Origin: Fluviicola sp. XM-24bin1
GTDB lineage: Bacteria > Bacteroidota > Bacteroidia > Flavobacteriales_D > Crocinitomicaceae
DNA: 64,000 nucleotides
Reading direction: 5' to 3'
Assembly: GCA_003149635.1 (NCBI GenBank)
Contig: QCWI01000001.1
Location: 423,977 to 487,976, forward strand
Shown here: in pieces, positions 42,988-51,908 of the stretch
Layout of the letters: each line of letters starts with the position of its first letter
Position numbering within the stretch: position 1 is the first letter of the stretch
Notes under the pieces: model-generated
The model's input: the letters and a program-made list of their open reading frames with translations, nothing else
Told to the model about the DNA's origin: nothing
The model's database searches: none
Made by a program: the position numbers and the translations under genes

Positions 42988-44331
42988 TTACGCTGAAATC
43001 TGGGAAATGTCGAAACTTCGTGAGACGGGAACTTCCGAATTGACGAAACTCATTTTGATTTTATACGCTTGGGATTTCCCACCTATGGAATGCACAAATT
43101 TTTTATTGATGATGTGCGATTTATGGACGCGAAAAAAATGATCATGTTGATTGATCAACTCTTCGACTTTTTTGAGTGAGACCCGATCCATGGATTTTTG
43201 CAAAACATTATCGTCGGACAGATAATAGGTAATGACATAGTTGTCATTGGCCTCGAAAGCAATAATGCGATTTACATTGAGATAGAGTAGTATTTTACCA
43301 GCGTCGTTCTTTAAGATGAAGTCGGAATCGGAATCAGATTGCTTCTGGAGTTCTTTGTGTTTTTCGTCGTCTTTTGAATTCTTTCGATTTGCAATTGTCC
43401 GGGCGACGATTCTTCCAATTAATGCAAGCACAACGACGATAGTTAACAACCATTTTGAATCGAAAGTATTACCGTTTTTTTCTTTGTCTTTTGATTGTTT
43501 GTTAGCCAATTCTGAAAAAGCGATTTCCTCTTCGAGAATATCTGGTAGGTAGATTTTAAAATCGTTTTCCTCGGAAATTTTTCGTGCCTTTCGTAATGCC
43601 GTCCGTGCTTTTTGATATTTACCTTGTTCTCGGCACAGCGTTGCATAATGTATGTTGTAAAGGATGTCAATTTCGACATCGCCTCCGTCGTAATACCGAT
43701 CAATTTCTTCAAGTGATAGACGAGCATCGGTGCTCTTGCCTAGTTTTAGATACACATCTGAAATTCCGAGTAAGGCATAGACAATCCCTTCTTTGTTTCT
43801 GTAGTTTTTCTCAATGAGCAACGAGTTGTTAAAGTGACTTAGGGCCAGCGATAAACTATCCATCTCACGGTACATATCTCCGATGTTGTACAGTCGAATG
43901 GAGCGCTGCAGCGGGTTGTCAAGTTTCTCTTCAATTACAAGACTTTTTTGAAAATAGTCAAGTGCCTTTTCGAAGTTCTCTTGGATTTGATACACCGCAC
44001 CAATGTTGTTGTAGCAGGCAGAAACTCGACCGGAGTCATTCGCTTTTTGTGCAACGTCTAATGCTTGATTGTAGAAATCGACTGAAGTGACGTAATACCC
44101 TTTGTTTTTGTTGACAATGCCGAGAATGGTCAGCGCATTGATCACGCTAATACTTGCGTTTTCTCTTCGTCCGGCTTCTAAAAGGGCATTTGCCTTTTCT
44201 TCAACATCAGCATCGTTGGATTCAAGTGCTGTAAATGCGATAGAATCCAGCTCGTAGAGATTGTTTGGTTGTGCGGCAGCAATCTTCGAAGTGAAGAGTA
44301 GGAGTATGAAGAAAATTAGTCGTAGCTGCAC
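42988..44331 (-). CDS. TPR-LytTR transcription regulator
   Basis: A 447-aa membrane regulator. The GTG start is followed by a signal/anchor (LIFFILLLFTSKIAAAQ). About six TPR units follow (ACYNNIGAVYQIQENFEKAL, DYFQKSLVIEEKLDNPLQRS, YNIGDMYREMDSLSLALSHF). A membrane helix sits near residue 295 (WLLTIVVVLALIGRIV). The cytoplasmic C-terminus is a LytTR DNA-binding domain (VNRIIAFEANDNYVITYYLS, FFRVHKSHIINKKFVHSIGG). Such one-component or partner-kinase regulators bind direct repeats near promoters. A 142-bp hairpin element lies 87 nt upstream of its start. Confidence 0.8.
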   Translation of the reverse strand: MQLRLIFFILLLFTSKIAAAQPNNLYELDSIAFTALESNDADVEEKANALLEAGRRENASISVINALTILGIVNKNKGYYVTSVDFYNQALDVAQKANDSGRVSACYNNIGAVYQIQENFEKALDYFQKSLVIEEKLDNPLQRSIRLYNIGDMYREMDSLSLALSHFNNSLLIEKNYRNKEGIVYALLGISDVYLKLGKSTDARLSLEEIDRYYDGGDVEIDILYNIHYATLCREQGKYQKARTALRKARKISEENDFKIYLPDILEEEIAFSELANKQSKDKEKNGNTFDSKWLLTIVVVLALIGRIVARTIANRKNSKDDEKHKELQKQSDSDSDFILKNDAGKILLYLNVNRIIAFEANDNYVITYYLSDDNVLQKSMDRVSLKKVEELINQHDHFFRVHKSHIINKKFVHSIGGKSQAYKIKMSFVNSEVPVSRSFDISQISA

Positions 44332-44417
44332 TTGGTCGATATTGAAGACACAAGGTAGTAAAAATGCTCAGCATTGTAATTCAGTTCGGTTGGATTCACA
44401 AAGTCGGTTTTCCTTGC

Positions 44418-44559
44418 GGTGTTTCTTTTCAAATGGTCTCCACAAAGATATGTCTGTGCTTGCCGCTGCGAAAGGCTAAAATAGATCTCCGAAGATTCGG
44501 GTGGCTTTGCGCTGCGGAAGCAAAGACGCGGTAATAGTTCGAATTTGAAAAGAAACACC
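44418..44559. repeat. 142-bp imperfect palindrome with perfect 17-bp ends
   Basis: GGTGTTTCTTTTCAAAT (44418-44434) is an exact inverted copy of ATTTGAAAAGAAACACC (44543-44559). The inside is itself an imperfect inverted repeat: GTCTGTGCTTGCCGCTGCG faces GCGCTGCGGAAGCAAAGAC, and the centre has CCGAAGATTCGG. The whole can fold into one long hairpin. It resembles a MITE-like element, a phage or plasmid stem-loop, or a structured RNA. No target-site duplication is obvious. It lies in the 463-nt gap upstream of the LytTR gene. Confidence 0.65.
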
Positions 44560-44561
44560 TT

Positions 44562-44702
44562 ATGAAAAACTATCCGATTTTATTTGAACCAAAAGTATGC
44601 AGTCTCACTCTGAACGAGATTTCAGAATGGCTTGAGTTATTAATTTCTAAACATTCCGATAGCAAAGATTTAAACTCTGAAAAATCAAGAAACGAACGAT
44701 GA
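44562..44702 (+). CDS. possible 46-aa protein after the hairpin element
   Basis: A short frame starting MKNYPILFEPKVCSLTLNEI begins 3 nt after the 142-bp palindrome and ends 40 nt before a minus-strand terminator. The peptide could form one amphipathic helix (LNEISEWLELLISKH). No family was recognised and no promoter is evident. It may be real cargo of the hairpin element or chance. Confidence 0.25.
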   Translation: MKNYPILFEPKVCSLTLNEISEWLELLISKHSDSKDLNSEKSRNER

Positions 44703-44742
44703 GTTGAATGGTAAACGAGATTATCCTTGTCTGGAATAGTTA

Positions 44743-44776
44743 CAAAAAAGCCCCTTCCGAAAATCGAAAGGGGCTT
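44743..44776 (-). terminator. terminator of the ferredoxin reductase gene
   Basis: AAGCCCCTT (44749-44757) pairs with AAGGGGCTT (44768-44776). The minus strand continues with TTTTTTG. It lies 18 nt after the stop codon of the TrxR-like reductase gene. Confidence 0.85.
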
Positions 44777-44794
44777 GTTAAAAATCTATGTTTC

Positions 44795-45805
44795 TTAGAA
44801 TCCTGTTACACCATTCACAGTGGTGTATTTCAGAACGTTTTTCTTTTCTGGGTGAATACGTGAGAACGCCGATTGCACCGCTAATGTTCCTTCGTGGAAC
44901 CCACATAAGATCAACTTCAGTTTGTTCTCGTATGTGTTCACATCACCAATCGCGTAAATCCCCGGGATGTTTGTTGAGTAATCTGTGGTATCTACCTTAA
45001 TGGCATTCTTTTCAATTTCCAATCCCCAATCAGCAATAGGGCCGAGGCTCGGTTTCAAACCAAACAATGGAATGAAGTGATCCGTTTCTTTTGTGATTTC
45101 GCCTTCCGTTTTGTGCTTGATCACAACGTTTTCTACTTTACCGTTACCACCGATTCCAACAACTTCTGCTTCCGTAATCAATTTCACTTTTCCTTCATCC
45201 GCTAAGTCCATCACTTGTTGCACAGAGTCCAAGTGCCCGCGGAAAGACGAGCGACGGTGTACCAATGAAACTTCAGATACGATGTTATTTTTCGCAAGGA
45301 AGATGGCCCAATCCAAAGCGGAATCTCCACCTCCGGCAATCACACATCGTTTTCCGCGATAAAAGTTCGGATCTTTGATGATGTATTCAACACCCTTGTC
45401 TTCGTAGTCTGTTAGATTTTCAATAGGCGGTTTGCGTGGTTCGAATACACCAAGTCCACCTGCGATCATTACGATAGGAGCACTGTGTTTGGTTCCTTTA
45501 TCCGTGGTAACGATGAATTCGTTTTCCGATACTTTGTCGATTGTTACGGCAGCTTCACCTAAAGTAAACCCAGGTTTGAAAGGGGCCGCTTGCTCCATCA
45601 AATTGTCGATCAATTCACCCGCCAAAATGGAAGGGAATCCCGGGATATCATAAATCGGTTTCTTCGGATAAATCTCCGAACACTGTCCACCAGCTTGAGG
45701 AAGCGAGTCGATAAGATGACATCGCAATTTCAACAATCCAGCTTCAAAAATTGTGAAGAGCCCTACTGGCCCTGCTCCGATGATGATAATGTCCGTTTTG
45801 ATCAT
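44795..45805 (-). CDS. TrxR-like ferredoxin/flavodoxin-NADP reductase
   Basis: A 336-aa flavoprotein of the thioredoxin-reductase-like ferredoxin-NADP+ oxidoreductase group (YumC type). The FAD-binding GAGPVGLFTIFEAGLLKLRC is at the N-terminus, AGGGDSALDWAIFLAKNNIV binds NADPH, and the second FAD motif is IPGIYAIGDVNTYENKLKLI. The CxxC active site of true thioredoxin reductases is missing, as expected for this group. The C-terminal extension (YTTVNGVTGF) is also typical. It probably supplies reduced ferredoxin or flavodoxin. Confidence 0.85.
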   Translation of the reverse strand: MIKTDIIIIGAGPVGLFTIFEAGLLKLRCHLIDSLPQAGGQCSEIYPKKPIYDIPGFPSILAGELIDNLMEQAAPFKPGFTLGEAAVTIDKVSENEFIVTTDKGTKHSAPIVMIAGGLGVFEPRKPPIENLTDYEDKGVEYIIKDPNFYRGKRCVIAGGGDSALDWAIFLAKNNIVSEVSLVHRRSSFRGHLDSVQQVMDLADEGKVKLITEAEVVGIGGNGKVENVVIKHKTEGEITKETDHFIPLFGLKPSLGPIADWGLEIEKNAIKVDTTDYSTNIPGIYAIGDVNTYENKLKLILCGFHEGTLAVQSAFSRIHPEKKNVLKYTTVNGVTGF

Positions 45806-46041
45806 TTTGTTTAATTATAGAGGGCACAAATGTAACAATAAGGTGAGTACTGAGGGTTTTTCTATGGATATTTTTTCGTCTAAACACCAGTATTCTAGTA
45901 GTATTCAGGGTTTCAGGACTAATATACTCTATTAAATAGATAGGGTAAGTAGGGGGAGGGGTGATAGGTTTCAAAGAGTGAATAAAGATAGGTGCCAAGG
46001 CTTGGACCAGACTTCGTGTACATTTTACTAAATTAGTGAGC

Positions 46042-47241
46042 ATGAAAACTTACTTGTCTCTCCTATTTCTAGCCGTTTCTTTCGGCCTGTTCTCTCAGTG
46101 GGAACAAAAAACAAACTTACCAGCAGCTGGTCGTAATCATCCCGTAACTTTTTCGATCAATGGAATCGGATACGTTACAACGGGTGGAAATGACGGCCCA
46201 CCGTTTTATTTCGACGACATGTGGAAGTACAATCCTGCTACGGATTCATGGTCACCGCTCGGAGATTTCCCGGGAGGAGATCGTTCTTTTGCGTACGGAG
46301 TTGAGCATGGCGGATACGGATACGCAGGATTTGGAGCTTGGGATGATGGATTTAATGTTACTTATTTTGACGATTGGTATCGATTCGACCCAGTGAGCGA
46401 GACATGGACAGCTATGGCATCTTTTCCTGGAACGGATCGAACGCACCCGGCTATGGTTGCAACAACGAATAAGATATATGTTGGTTGTGGCGGAAGCTCT
46501 AATGGCGACCTAAAAGATTGGTGGGAATATGATGTAGCTACGGATTCTTGGACACAGAAAACGGATTTTCCAGGTACACGTCGTCACCATCCTTTCTACT
46601 TCTCCATCGGAGATGATGTGTTTGTTGGAATGGGGCACCATCAATCCAGCATTTTTGACGATTTGTATCACTACGACATCGAGAACGATACTTGGACGCA
46701 AGTAGCATCGATTCCAGGAGAAGGGCGCGTTGCCGGAACTCAATTTACATACAACGGAAAAGGATATGTTTTGAGTGGGCAGGGAGAAGATCACCTGAAT
46801 TTCGATACTGGAGAATTCTGGGAATACGATCCAGTGAACGATTCATGGACGCAATTGCCACCGCATCCAGGTTCTGGTCGTTGGGCACCAGGAAGTTTTG
46901 TCATAGGTGATTCTATTTACATGGTTGGTGGTCAGAATAATGATATTCAGCCTGATCAACGCGATTTGTGGCTGCTAAACTTTCAAGACATCGTTGGGAT
47001 GGATGAATTCACACAGCAGGTAGCGGTCGATATTTATCCGAATCCGGTGATAAATTTGCTTCAAATAGAATCCTCCTTGATGTCGGACACTGTTGAAATC
47101 AAAAATCTTCTTGGAGAAGTAGTATTTGAATCGGATGAATTTACTTCTGAGATACCTGTTTCTGATTTGCCATCCGGAGTGTATTTGTTGACAATCTATG
47201 AGGAAAGCAGAGCGGTTACGAAACGATTTGTTAAGGAATAG
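46042..47241 (+). CDS. Kelch-repeat T9SS type A protein
   Basis: A 399-aa secreted protein. After the signal peptide (MKTYLSLLFLAVSFGLFSQ) come about six Kelch-type blades with FDDMWKYNPATDSWSPLGDF, YFDDWYRFDPVSETWTAMAS and YHYDIENDTWTQVASIPGEG, which fold into a beta-propeller. The C-terminus (DIYPNPVINLLQIESSLMSD, PSGVYLLTIYEESRAVTKRF) is a T9SS type A sorting domain. A GTG two codons upstream (46036) is an alternative start. The propeller likely binds proteins or sugars at the cell surface. Confidence 0.85.
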   Translation: MKTYLSLLFLAVSFGLFSQWEQKTNLPAAGRNHPVTFSINGIGYVTTGGNDGPPFYFDDMWKYNPATDSWSPLGDFPGGDRSFAYGVEHGGYGYAGFGAWDDGFNVTYFDDWYRFDPVSETWTAMASFPGTDRTHPAMVATTNKIYVGCGGSSNGDLKDWWEYDVATDSWTQKTDFPGTRRHHPFYFSIGDDVFVGMGHHQSSIFDDLYHYDIENDTWTQVASIPGEGRVAGTQFTYNGKGYVLSGQGEDHLNFDTGEFWEYDPVNDSWTQLPPHPGSGRWAPGSFVIGDSIYMVGGQNNDIQPDQRDLWLLNFQDIVGMDEFTQQVAVDIYPNPVINLLQIESSLMSDTVEIKNLLGEVVFESDEFTSEIPVSDLPSGVYLLTIYEESRAVTKRFVKE

Positions 47242-47355
47242 TAGGTAATTGGGAGGGATGCCATCTTTGATTTGATAATCGAGACAGTATGGCAATTTTA
47301 CAAAGCTCTGAACAATTTCAATTTCCGGATCATTAGAGACAACGTGCAGTATTAG

Positions 47356-47889
47356 CTAAACGTTTCTTTTGGCAAACTCCCAGAGTACCACTCCGGCACA
47401 AACGGAGACATTTAAACTGTGTTTGGTACCAAATTGCGGAACTTCAATGATATAGTCCGATAAGTCAACGATGCGTTGGTCCACACCATTTACTTCATTT
47501 CCAAAGACCAAAACATGATGCTCCTGCAAGGGAAAGTTGGCTACATCTTGTAAAAAGGTTGTCTTCTCCGTTTGCTCAATTGAACAGATTTTTTTTCCTT
47601 CTTTTTGCAGTGACTTCAATAAAGAAACGACATCCTCCTGATGTTCCCAATCCATAGATTCGGTGGCACCCAAAGCCGTTTTTTGTATTTCACGATGTGG
47701 TGGTGATGCCGTGATCCCGCAGAGGTACAGTTTCTCCACGTTAAAAGCATCGCAAGTGCGGAAGAATGAACCGACATTTGTCAAACTTCTGAGACTATCC
47801 AATACTACCGTCACAGGAAATTTCTCCTGTGCTTTGAAAGCTTCTTCATCGGGTCTTTCGAGTTCCCAGAGTTTTAATTTTCGGTTCAT
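47356..47889 (-). CDS. TrmH/SpoU family RNA methyltransferase
   Basis: A 177-aa SPOUT methyltransferase that adds methyl groups to ribose in tRNA or rRNA. Motif 1 is VVLDSLRSLTNVGSFFRTCD, motif 2 VLVFGNEVNGVDQRIVDLSD and motif 3 IEVPQFGTKHSLNVSVCAGV (the deep trefoil knot). The target RNA is unknown. It is divergent from mutS, an arrangement seen in many Bacteroidota, with an inverted palindrome pair in between. Confidence 0.88.
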   Translation of the reverse strand: MNRKLKLWELERPDEEAFKAQEKFPVTVVLDSLRSLTNVGSFFRTCDAFNVEKLYLCGITASPPHREIQKTALGATESMDWEHQEDVVSLLKSLQKEGKKICSIEQTEKTTFLQDVANFPLQEHHVLVFGNEVNGVDQRIVDLSDYIIEVPQFGTKHSLNVSVCAGVVLWEFAKRNV

Positions 47890-47931
47890 AGGACGAAGTT
47901 ACGATTTAATGTTGTGAAGAAAGGTTTTGAA

Positions 47932-47992
47932 CACTGAGGTTCTCGAAGTGAGAGAGACCTATTGATGAAGGTGCACTTCGAGAGCCTCAGTG
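47932..47992. repeat. inverted pair of the CACTGAGG palindrome
   Basis: CACTGAGGTTCTCGAAGTG (47932-47950) and its inverted partner CACTTCGAGAGCCTCAGTG (47974-47992) can form a 19-bp stem with one G-T wobble and a 23-nt loop. It lies between the divergent SpoU methyltransferase and mutS genes. Confidence 0.7.
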
Positions 47993-48055
47993 CCCGTTTT
48001 GTCATTCAATCGTTAATTATTCCGCGATTTTGTGGATAACAAGTGGCGTGTAAAT

Positions 48056-48086
48056 TTTGCGACATCGCGCATCCCCCGTACTTTTA
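48056..48086 (+). promoter_or_regulatory. promoter of mutS
   Basis: TTTG at 48056-48059 (-33) and TACTTTTA at 48079-48086 (-7), 19-nt spacer. The transcript would begin near 48092, so the frame's far-upstream TTG at 48057 cannot be the start codon; this supports the TTG at 48111. Confidence 0.6.
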
Positions 48087-48110
48087 TGGGTTCAATTCAA
48101 TCCCTACAAA

Positions 48111-50762
48111 TTGGCGAAAGCAGCAACAAAAAAAACGAAGGCGAAAGCTCCGAAGGAAACTCCTTTGATGAAGCAATACAACCAGATCAAAGCGCGTCAT
48201 CCACAAGCGCTGTTGTTGTTCCGCGTAGGTGATTTTTACGAAACTTTTGGTGAGGATGCGATTACGGCGTCTAAGATTTTGGGCATCGTTTTGACTAACA
48301 GAAACAACGGTGGTTCTAAATTGGAATTGGCCGGATTCCCTCATCATTCCTTAGATACCTACTTACCGAAATTGGTGCGCTCTGGACAGCGCGTTGCCAT
48401 TTGTGATCAATTGGAAGATCCGAAAACAGTAAAAGGCATTGTAAAAAGAGGGGTTACTGAGTTGGTAACACCGGGAGTTTCATTCAACGATCAGGTACTT
48501 GAAACGAAGAAGAATAATTTCTTGTGTTCTGTTCATTTCGATAAAGATCGGGTGGGATTGGCCTTCTTGGATGTTTCTACAGGAGAGTTTTTAGTAGCCC
48601 AAGGAACACCAGAATATGCCGATAAGTTGATGCAAGGTTTCGGCCCAACTGAGATCATTTACAACAAACAACGCAGTTCTGATTACGATCAAATGTGCGG
48701 CAATCGCTACTATTCCTTCCGTTTGGAAGATTGGGTCTTTTCAAAAGATTACGCGTTTGAAAGTCTGAACAAACAATTCGGTACGAAATCCTTGAAAGGG
48801 TTTGGTGTGGAAGATCTGGATTCAGGAGTTATTGCGGCCGGCGCTATTATCCATTATTTGTCGGAGACGCAGCACGATAAATTGGGACATGTCACGGCCA
48901 TTTCTCGCATTGAAGAGGATAAATACGTTTGGCTAGATCGATTCACCGTTCGAAATTTGGAATTGATTTCATCTCCGCACGAGAACGCTACGACTTTATT
49001 AGACGTTCTGGATTTCACGAAAACACCGATGGGCGGACGCTTGCTGAAACGTTGGATGGTGTTGCCATTGAAGGAATTGGATCAGGTTCAGAAGCGTTTG
49101 GATGCCGTTGAATCCCTATATGATGATCCGGAAAATGGCAGTGAATTGGCCAATCATCTGTCGGAAATCAATGACATGGAGCGCTTGATTTCGAAAGTAG
49201 CCGTAGGTCGCGTGAATCCGAAAGAGGTGGTGCAATTGAGCAATACTTCCCGACGCGTAATTTCTGTCAAACAATTGTTCGATGGCGGATCGAATGAGGT
49301 GGCTTCCATTGCGAAGGCTATTGATCCTTGCCGCGATATGATCGACCTTATTGAACGCACTTTGCAGGAAGATCCAGCAGGTCAAATTGGAAAAGGAAAA
49401 ATCATTGCTGACGATTACAACGATGAGTTGGATGAGCTTCGATCGATTGCTTTTTCTGGAAAGGATTATCTCGAACAGATTCAGATCCGAGAGAGCGAAA
49501 GAACTGGAATTACCAGTTTAAAAATTGGATTCAATAACGTTTTCGGATATTACATCGAAGTTCGAAATACGCACAAGGACAAGGTTCCCGAAGAGTGGAT
49601 TCGAAAGCAAACGTTGGTAAATGCTGAGCGCTATATTACCGAGGAATTAAAAGAATACGAATCAAAAATTCTAGGTGCAGAAGAGAAAATCCATGTGCTT
49701 GAGGGGCAACTGTATCAAGCGTTAATTGAAGAATTGGCGCAATACATTCGTCCTGTTCAAAAGAATGCCTTTTTGATTGCAAAATTGGATTGTTTGCTGT
49801 CGTTTGCTGAGGTGGCCAAGCAACGTTGGTACACTAAGCCAGAGATGAATGATTCCTTGGCAATCGACATCAAGGAAGGGCGCCATCCTGTGATTGAAAG
49901 TCAAATGGGAGTGGGAGAGGAGTATGTTTCCAATGATGTATTCCTGGATAACGATTCGCAACAGATCATGATGATTACCGGGCCGAACATGTCGGGTAAG
50001 AGTGCATTGTTGCGTCAAACGGCTTTGATATCACTGATGGCTCAAATGGGATCCTTTGTTCCGGCGACCAAGGCTTCACTGGGAATCGTTGATAAGGTAT
50101 TTACGCGTGTGGGTGCTTCGGATAATATTTCATCAGGAGAATCGACGTTCATGGTGGAAATGAACGAAACCTCAAGTATTCTGAACAATCTCTCGAATCG
50201 TTCCTTGATTCTTTTAGATGAAATTGGTCGTGGAACCAGCACCTACGACGGAATTTCCATTGCTTGGGCGATCGCTGAATATCTGCACGAGCATCCTAAG
50301 AAACGTGGGAAGACTTTATTTGCAACGCACTACCACGAACTGAACGAAATGACGAATCGTTTCGATCGCATTAAAAACTTCAACGTTTCGGTAAAAGAAG
50401 TCGGAAAGAAAATCCTATTCCTCCGCAAGCTGGTTGAAGGTGGAAGCGAGCACTCTTTTGGAATCCACGTGGCAAAACTAGCCGGAATGCCGAAAGAAGT
50501 TGTTGCAGGTGCAGAACATATGTTGGAGCAACTGGAGGCGTCTCATGATCTCAGTGAAGCGGATAAAAAAGTGGGAGCTAAGAAAGTGAAGAATAAGGAA
50601 GTGGTTGCTGACCTGGACAATATGCAGATGAGTTTCTTTCAACTGAATGATCCGGTTTTGGAGCAAATCCGTGAAGAGTTGGTGAGTATTGATATCAACA
50701 CGTTGACACCTGTGGAGGCGTTGATGAAGTTGAATGAGATTAAGAAGTTGACGGGGGGTTAG
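48111..50762 (+). CDS. mutS: DNA mismatch repair protein MutS
   Basis: An 883-aa mismatch-binding ATPase. The N-terminal mismatch-reading domain has [20 protein letters not shown], including the F-x-E motif. The C-terminal ATPase has Walker A GPNMSGKS (from residue 624, Lys630), [20 protein letters not shown], Walker [17 protein letters not shown] and [12 protein letters not shown]. The length fits MutS1. The start is set at the TTG at 48111 ([16 protein letters not shown]): it lies just downstream of a good promoter, whereas the open frame 54 nt upstream overlaps the -33 box. It is convergent with rluF, 6 nt apart. No mutL is nearby. Confidence 0.93.
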   Translation: MAKAATKKTKAKAPKETPLMKQYNQIKARHPQALLLFRVGDFYETFGEDAITASKILGIVLTNRNNGGSKLELAGFPHHSLDTYLPKLVRSGQRVAICDQLEDPKTVKGIVKRGVTELVTPGVSFNDQVLETKKNNFLCSVHFDKDRVGLAFLDVSTGEFLVAQGTPEYADKLMQGFGPTEIIYNKQRSSDYDQMCGNRYYSFRLEDWVFSKDYAFESLNKQFGTKSLKGFGVEDLDSGVIAAGAIIHYLSETQHDKLGHVTAISRIEEDKYVWLDRFTVRNLELISSPHENATTLLDVLDFTKTPMGGRLLKRWMVLPLKELDQVQKRLDAVESLYDDPENGSELANHLSEINDMERLISKVAVGRVNPKEVVQLSNTSRRVISVKQLFDGGSNEVASIAKAIDPCRDMIDLIERTLQEDPAGQIGKGKIIADDYNDELDELRSIAFSGKDYLEQIQIRESERTGITSLKIGFNNVFGYYIEVRNTHKDKVPEEWIRKQTLVNAERYITEELKEYESKILGAEEKIHVLEGQLYQALIEELAQYIRPVQKNAFLIAKLDCLLSFAEVAKQRWYTKPEMNDSLAIDIKEGRHPVIESQMGVGEEYVSNDVFLDNDSQQIMMITGPNMSGKSALLRQTALISLMAQMGSFVPATKASLGIVDKVFTRVGASDNISSGESTFMVEMNETSSILNNLSNRSLILLDEIGRGTSTYDGISIAWAIAEYLHEHPKKRGKTLFATHYHELNEMTNRFDRIKNFNVSVKEVGKKILFLRKLVEGGSEHSFGIHVAKLAGMPKEVVAGAEHMLEQLEASHDLSEADKKVGAKKVKNKEVVADLDNMQMSFFQLNDPVLEQIREELVSIDINTLTPVEALMKLNEIKKLTGG

Positions 50763-50768
50763 ATTTTA

Positions 50769-51521
50769 TCAATCGTACCCTTCCTCGTTAGTATCTCCCT
50801 CAAATGTCTTATCCGAATCGGCAGTCAAGCGGTTCAATTCATCCAATTCCTCTGAGGTGAAATAGCGCCATTCACCCACAGGGACATCCAATTCAATATT
50901 CATAATTCGTACCCGTTTCAATTTACGAACGCGATATCCCAAATGTTCGCACATGCGACGAATTTGTCGGTTCAAACCTTGTGTTAGAACGATTCTGAAT
51001 TCGAATTTCCCTACTTTTTCAACTTCACATTTGCGCGTGACGGTTCCCAGAATCGGAACCCCGTTACTCATTTTTCGGATGAAATCCTGATTGATGGGTT
51101 TATTGACGGTAACGTAGTATTCCTTCTCGTGATTGTTTCTAGCGCGAAGGATCTTGTTTACGATATCGCCGTCATTCGTTAAGAAGATCAATCCCTCGCT
51201 GGGTTTGTCCAAACGCCCGATCGGAAAGATGCGCTTGGGGTATCCCATGAAATCGATGATATTGTCTTTTTCTACACGTGTATCCGTCGTACAAACAATT
51301 CCAACAGGTTTGTTCAGAGCGATGTACACCGGTGCCTCTTCGGAAACGCCCACCAACTTTCCGTCTACTCGAACTTCATCGCCCGGCTGCACCTTTGTCC
51401 CCATCTCAGGAACTTTATTGTTGATAGTAACCCGACCTTCATCGATCAATTTATCCGCTGCACGACGCGAGCAAAACCCTGCCTCACTCAGATATTTATT
51501 GATGCGTACTTCTTGCCCCAT
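50769..51521 (-). CDS. rluF: 23S rRNA pseudouridine synthase RluF-type
   Basis: A 250-aa pseudouridine synthase. The N-terminal S4 RNA-binding domain is [20 protein letters not shown]. The catalytic part has [20 protein letters not shown] with the invariant Asp, and [20 protein letters not shown]. The closest pattern is RluF, which modifies U2604 of 23S rRNA; RluB/RluE relatives are possible. The C-terminal tail is acidic. It is divergent from the tRNA pair. Confidence 0.82.
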   Translation of the reverse strand: MGQEVRINKYLSEAGFCSRRAADKLIDEGRVTINNKVPEMGTKVQPGDEVRVDGKLVGVSEEAPVYIALNKPVGIVCTTDTRVEKDNIIDFMGYPKRIFPIGRLDKPSEGLIFLTNDGDIVNKILRARNNHEKEYYVTVNKPINQDFIRKMSNGVPILGTVTRKCEVEKVGKFEFRIVLTQGLNRQIRRMCEHLGYRVRKLKRVRIMNIELDVPVGEWRYFTSEELDELNRLTADSDKTFEGDTNEEGYD

Positions 51522-51618
51522 GTCGCAAAGGTAATAGGAATGCCGATTTTTTTCGAGCCTTCATTTCGTTATTCGCAAATTCCTTCTAAATTTGTCATCC
51601 CTTCAACGGAAGGAATAA

Positions 51619-51690
51619 GCGGGCGTAGCTCAGGGGTAGAGCATAACCTTGCCAAGGTTAGGGTCGTGAGTTCGAATCTCATCGCCCGCT
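51619..51690 (+). tRNA. tRNA-Gly (GCC)
   Basis: A 72-nt cloverleaf: acceptor GCGGGCG pairs with CGCCCGC (51683-51689) and the discriminator is T. The anticodon stem TAACC/GGTTA encloses loop TTGCCAA with anticodon GCC. The T arm has GTTCGAATC. The CCA end is not encoded. Confidence 0.95.
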
Positions 51691-51746
51691 CAAGTCAAAA
51701 CGCACCTTTGGTGCCTTTGAAATACATGTATCAGTCCGATACGCTT

Positions 51747-51830
51747 GCTCGAGTGGTGGAATTGGTAGACACGCCGGACTTAAAATCCTGTGCTCATTTG
51801 GGCGTACGGGTTCAAGTCCCGTCTCGAGTA
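51747..51830 (+). tRNA. tRNA-Leu (TAA)
   Basis: An 84-nt tRNA with a long variable arm, as expected for leucine. Acceptor GCTCGAG pairs with CTCGAGT, the anticodon TAA is at 51781-51783 and the T arm has GGTTCAAGTCC. CCA is not encoded. The last three bases (GTA) start the 57-bp direct repeat that recurs at 54714. Confidence 0.95.
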
Positions 51831-51905
51831 CATTTAAAAAGAAAGCCCTGTATCATAGTGATACGGGGCTTTTTTGGTTCGACATTTTCTAAAATGATTC
51901 GACAA
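51828..51905 (+). repeat. direct repeat copy 1 (att-like) at tRNA-Leu 3' end
   Basis: Bases 51828-51884 are identical to 54714-54770 over 57 bp, starting in the last three bases of tRNA-Leu and including its terminator. Similarity then resumes at GATTCGACAA. Two TTCGACA motifs lie 20 bp apart here (51878, 51898) and 21 bp apart in copy 2 (54764, 54785). The layout resembles attachment sites of an integrated element. Confidence 0.8.
51843..51876 (+). terminator. terminator of the tRNA genes
   Basis: AAGCCCTGTATCA (51843-51855) pairs with TGATACGGGGCTT, with one G-T wobble, and runs into six T. It lies 13 nt after tRNA-Leu. The same hairpin recurs at about 54729-54762. Confidence 0.85.
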
Positions 51906-51908
51906 ATA

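Noticed and set aside
44316..44558. 80-aa minus-strand frame across the hairpin element
   Set aside because: It runs over the start of the LytTR gene and through the palindrome; no protein-like pattern.
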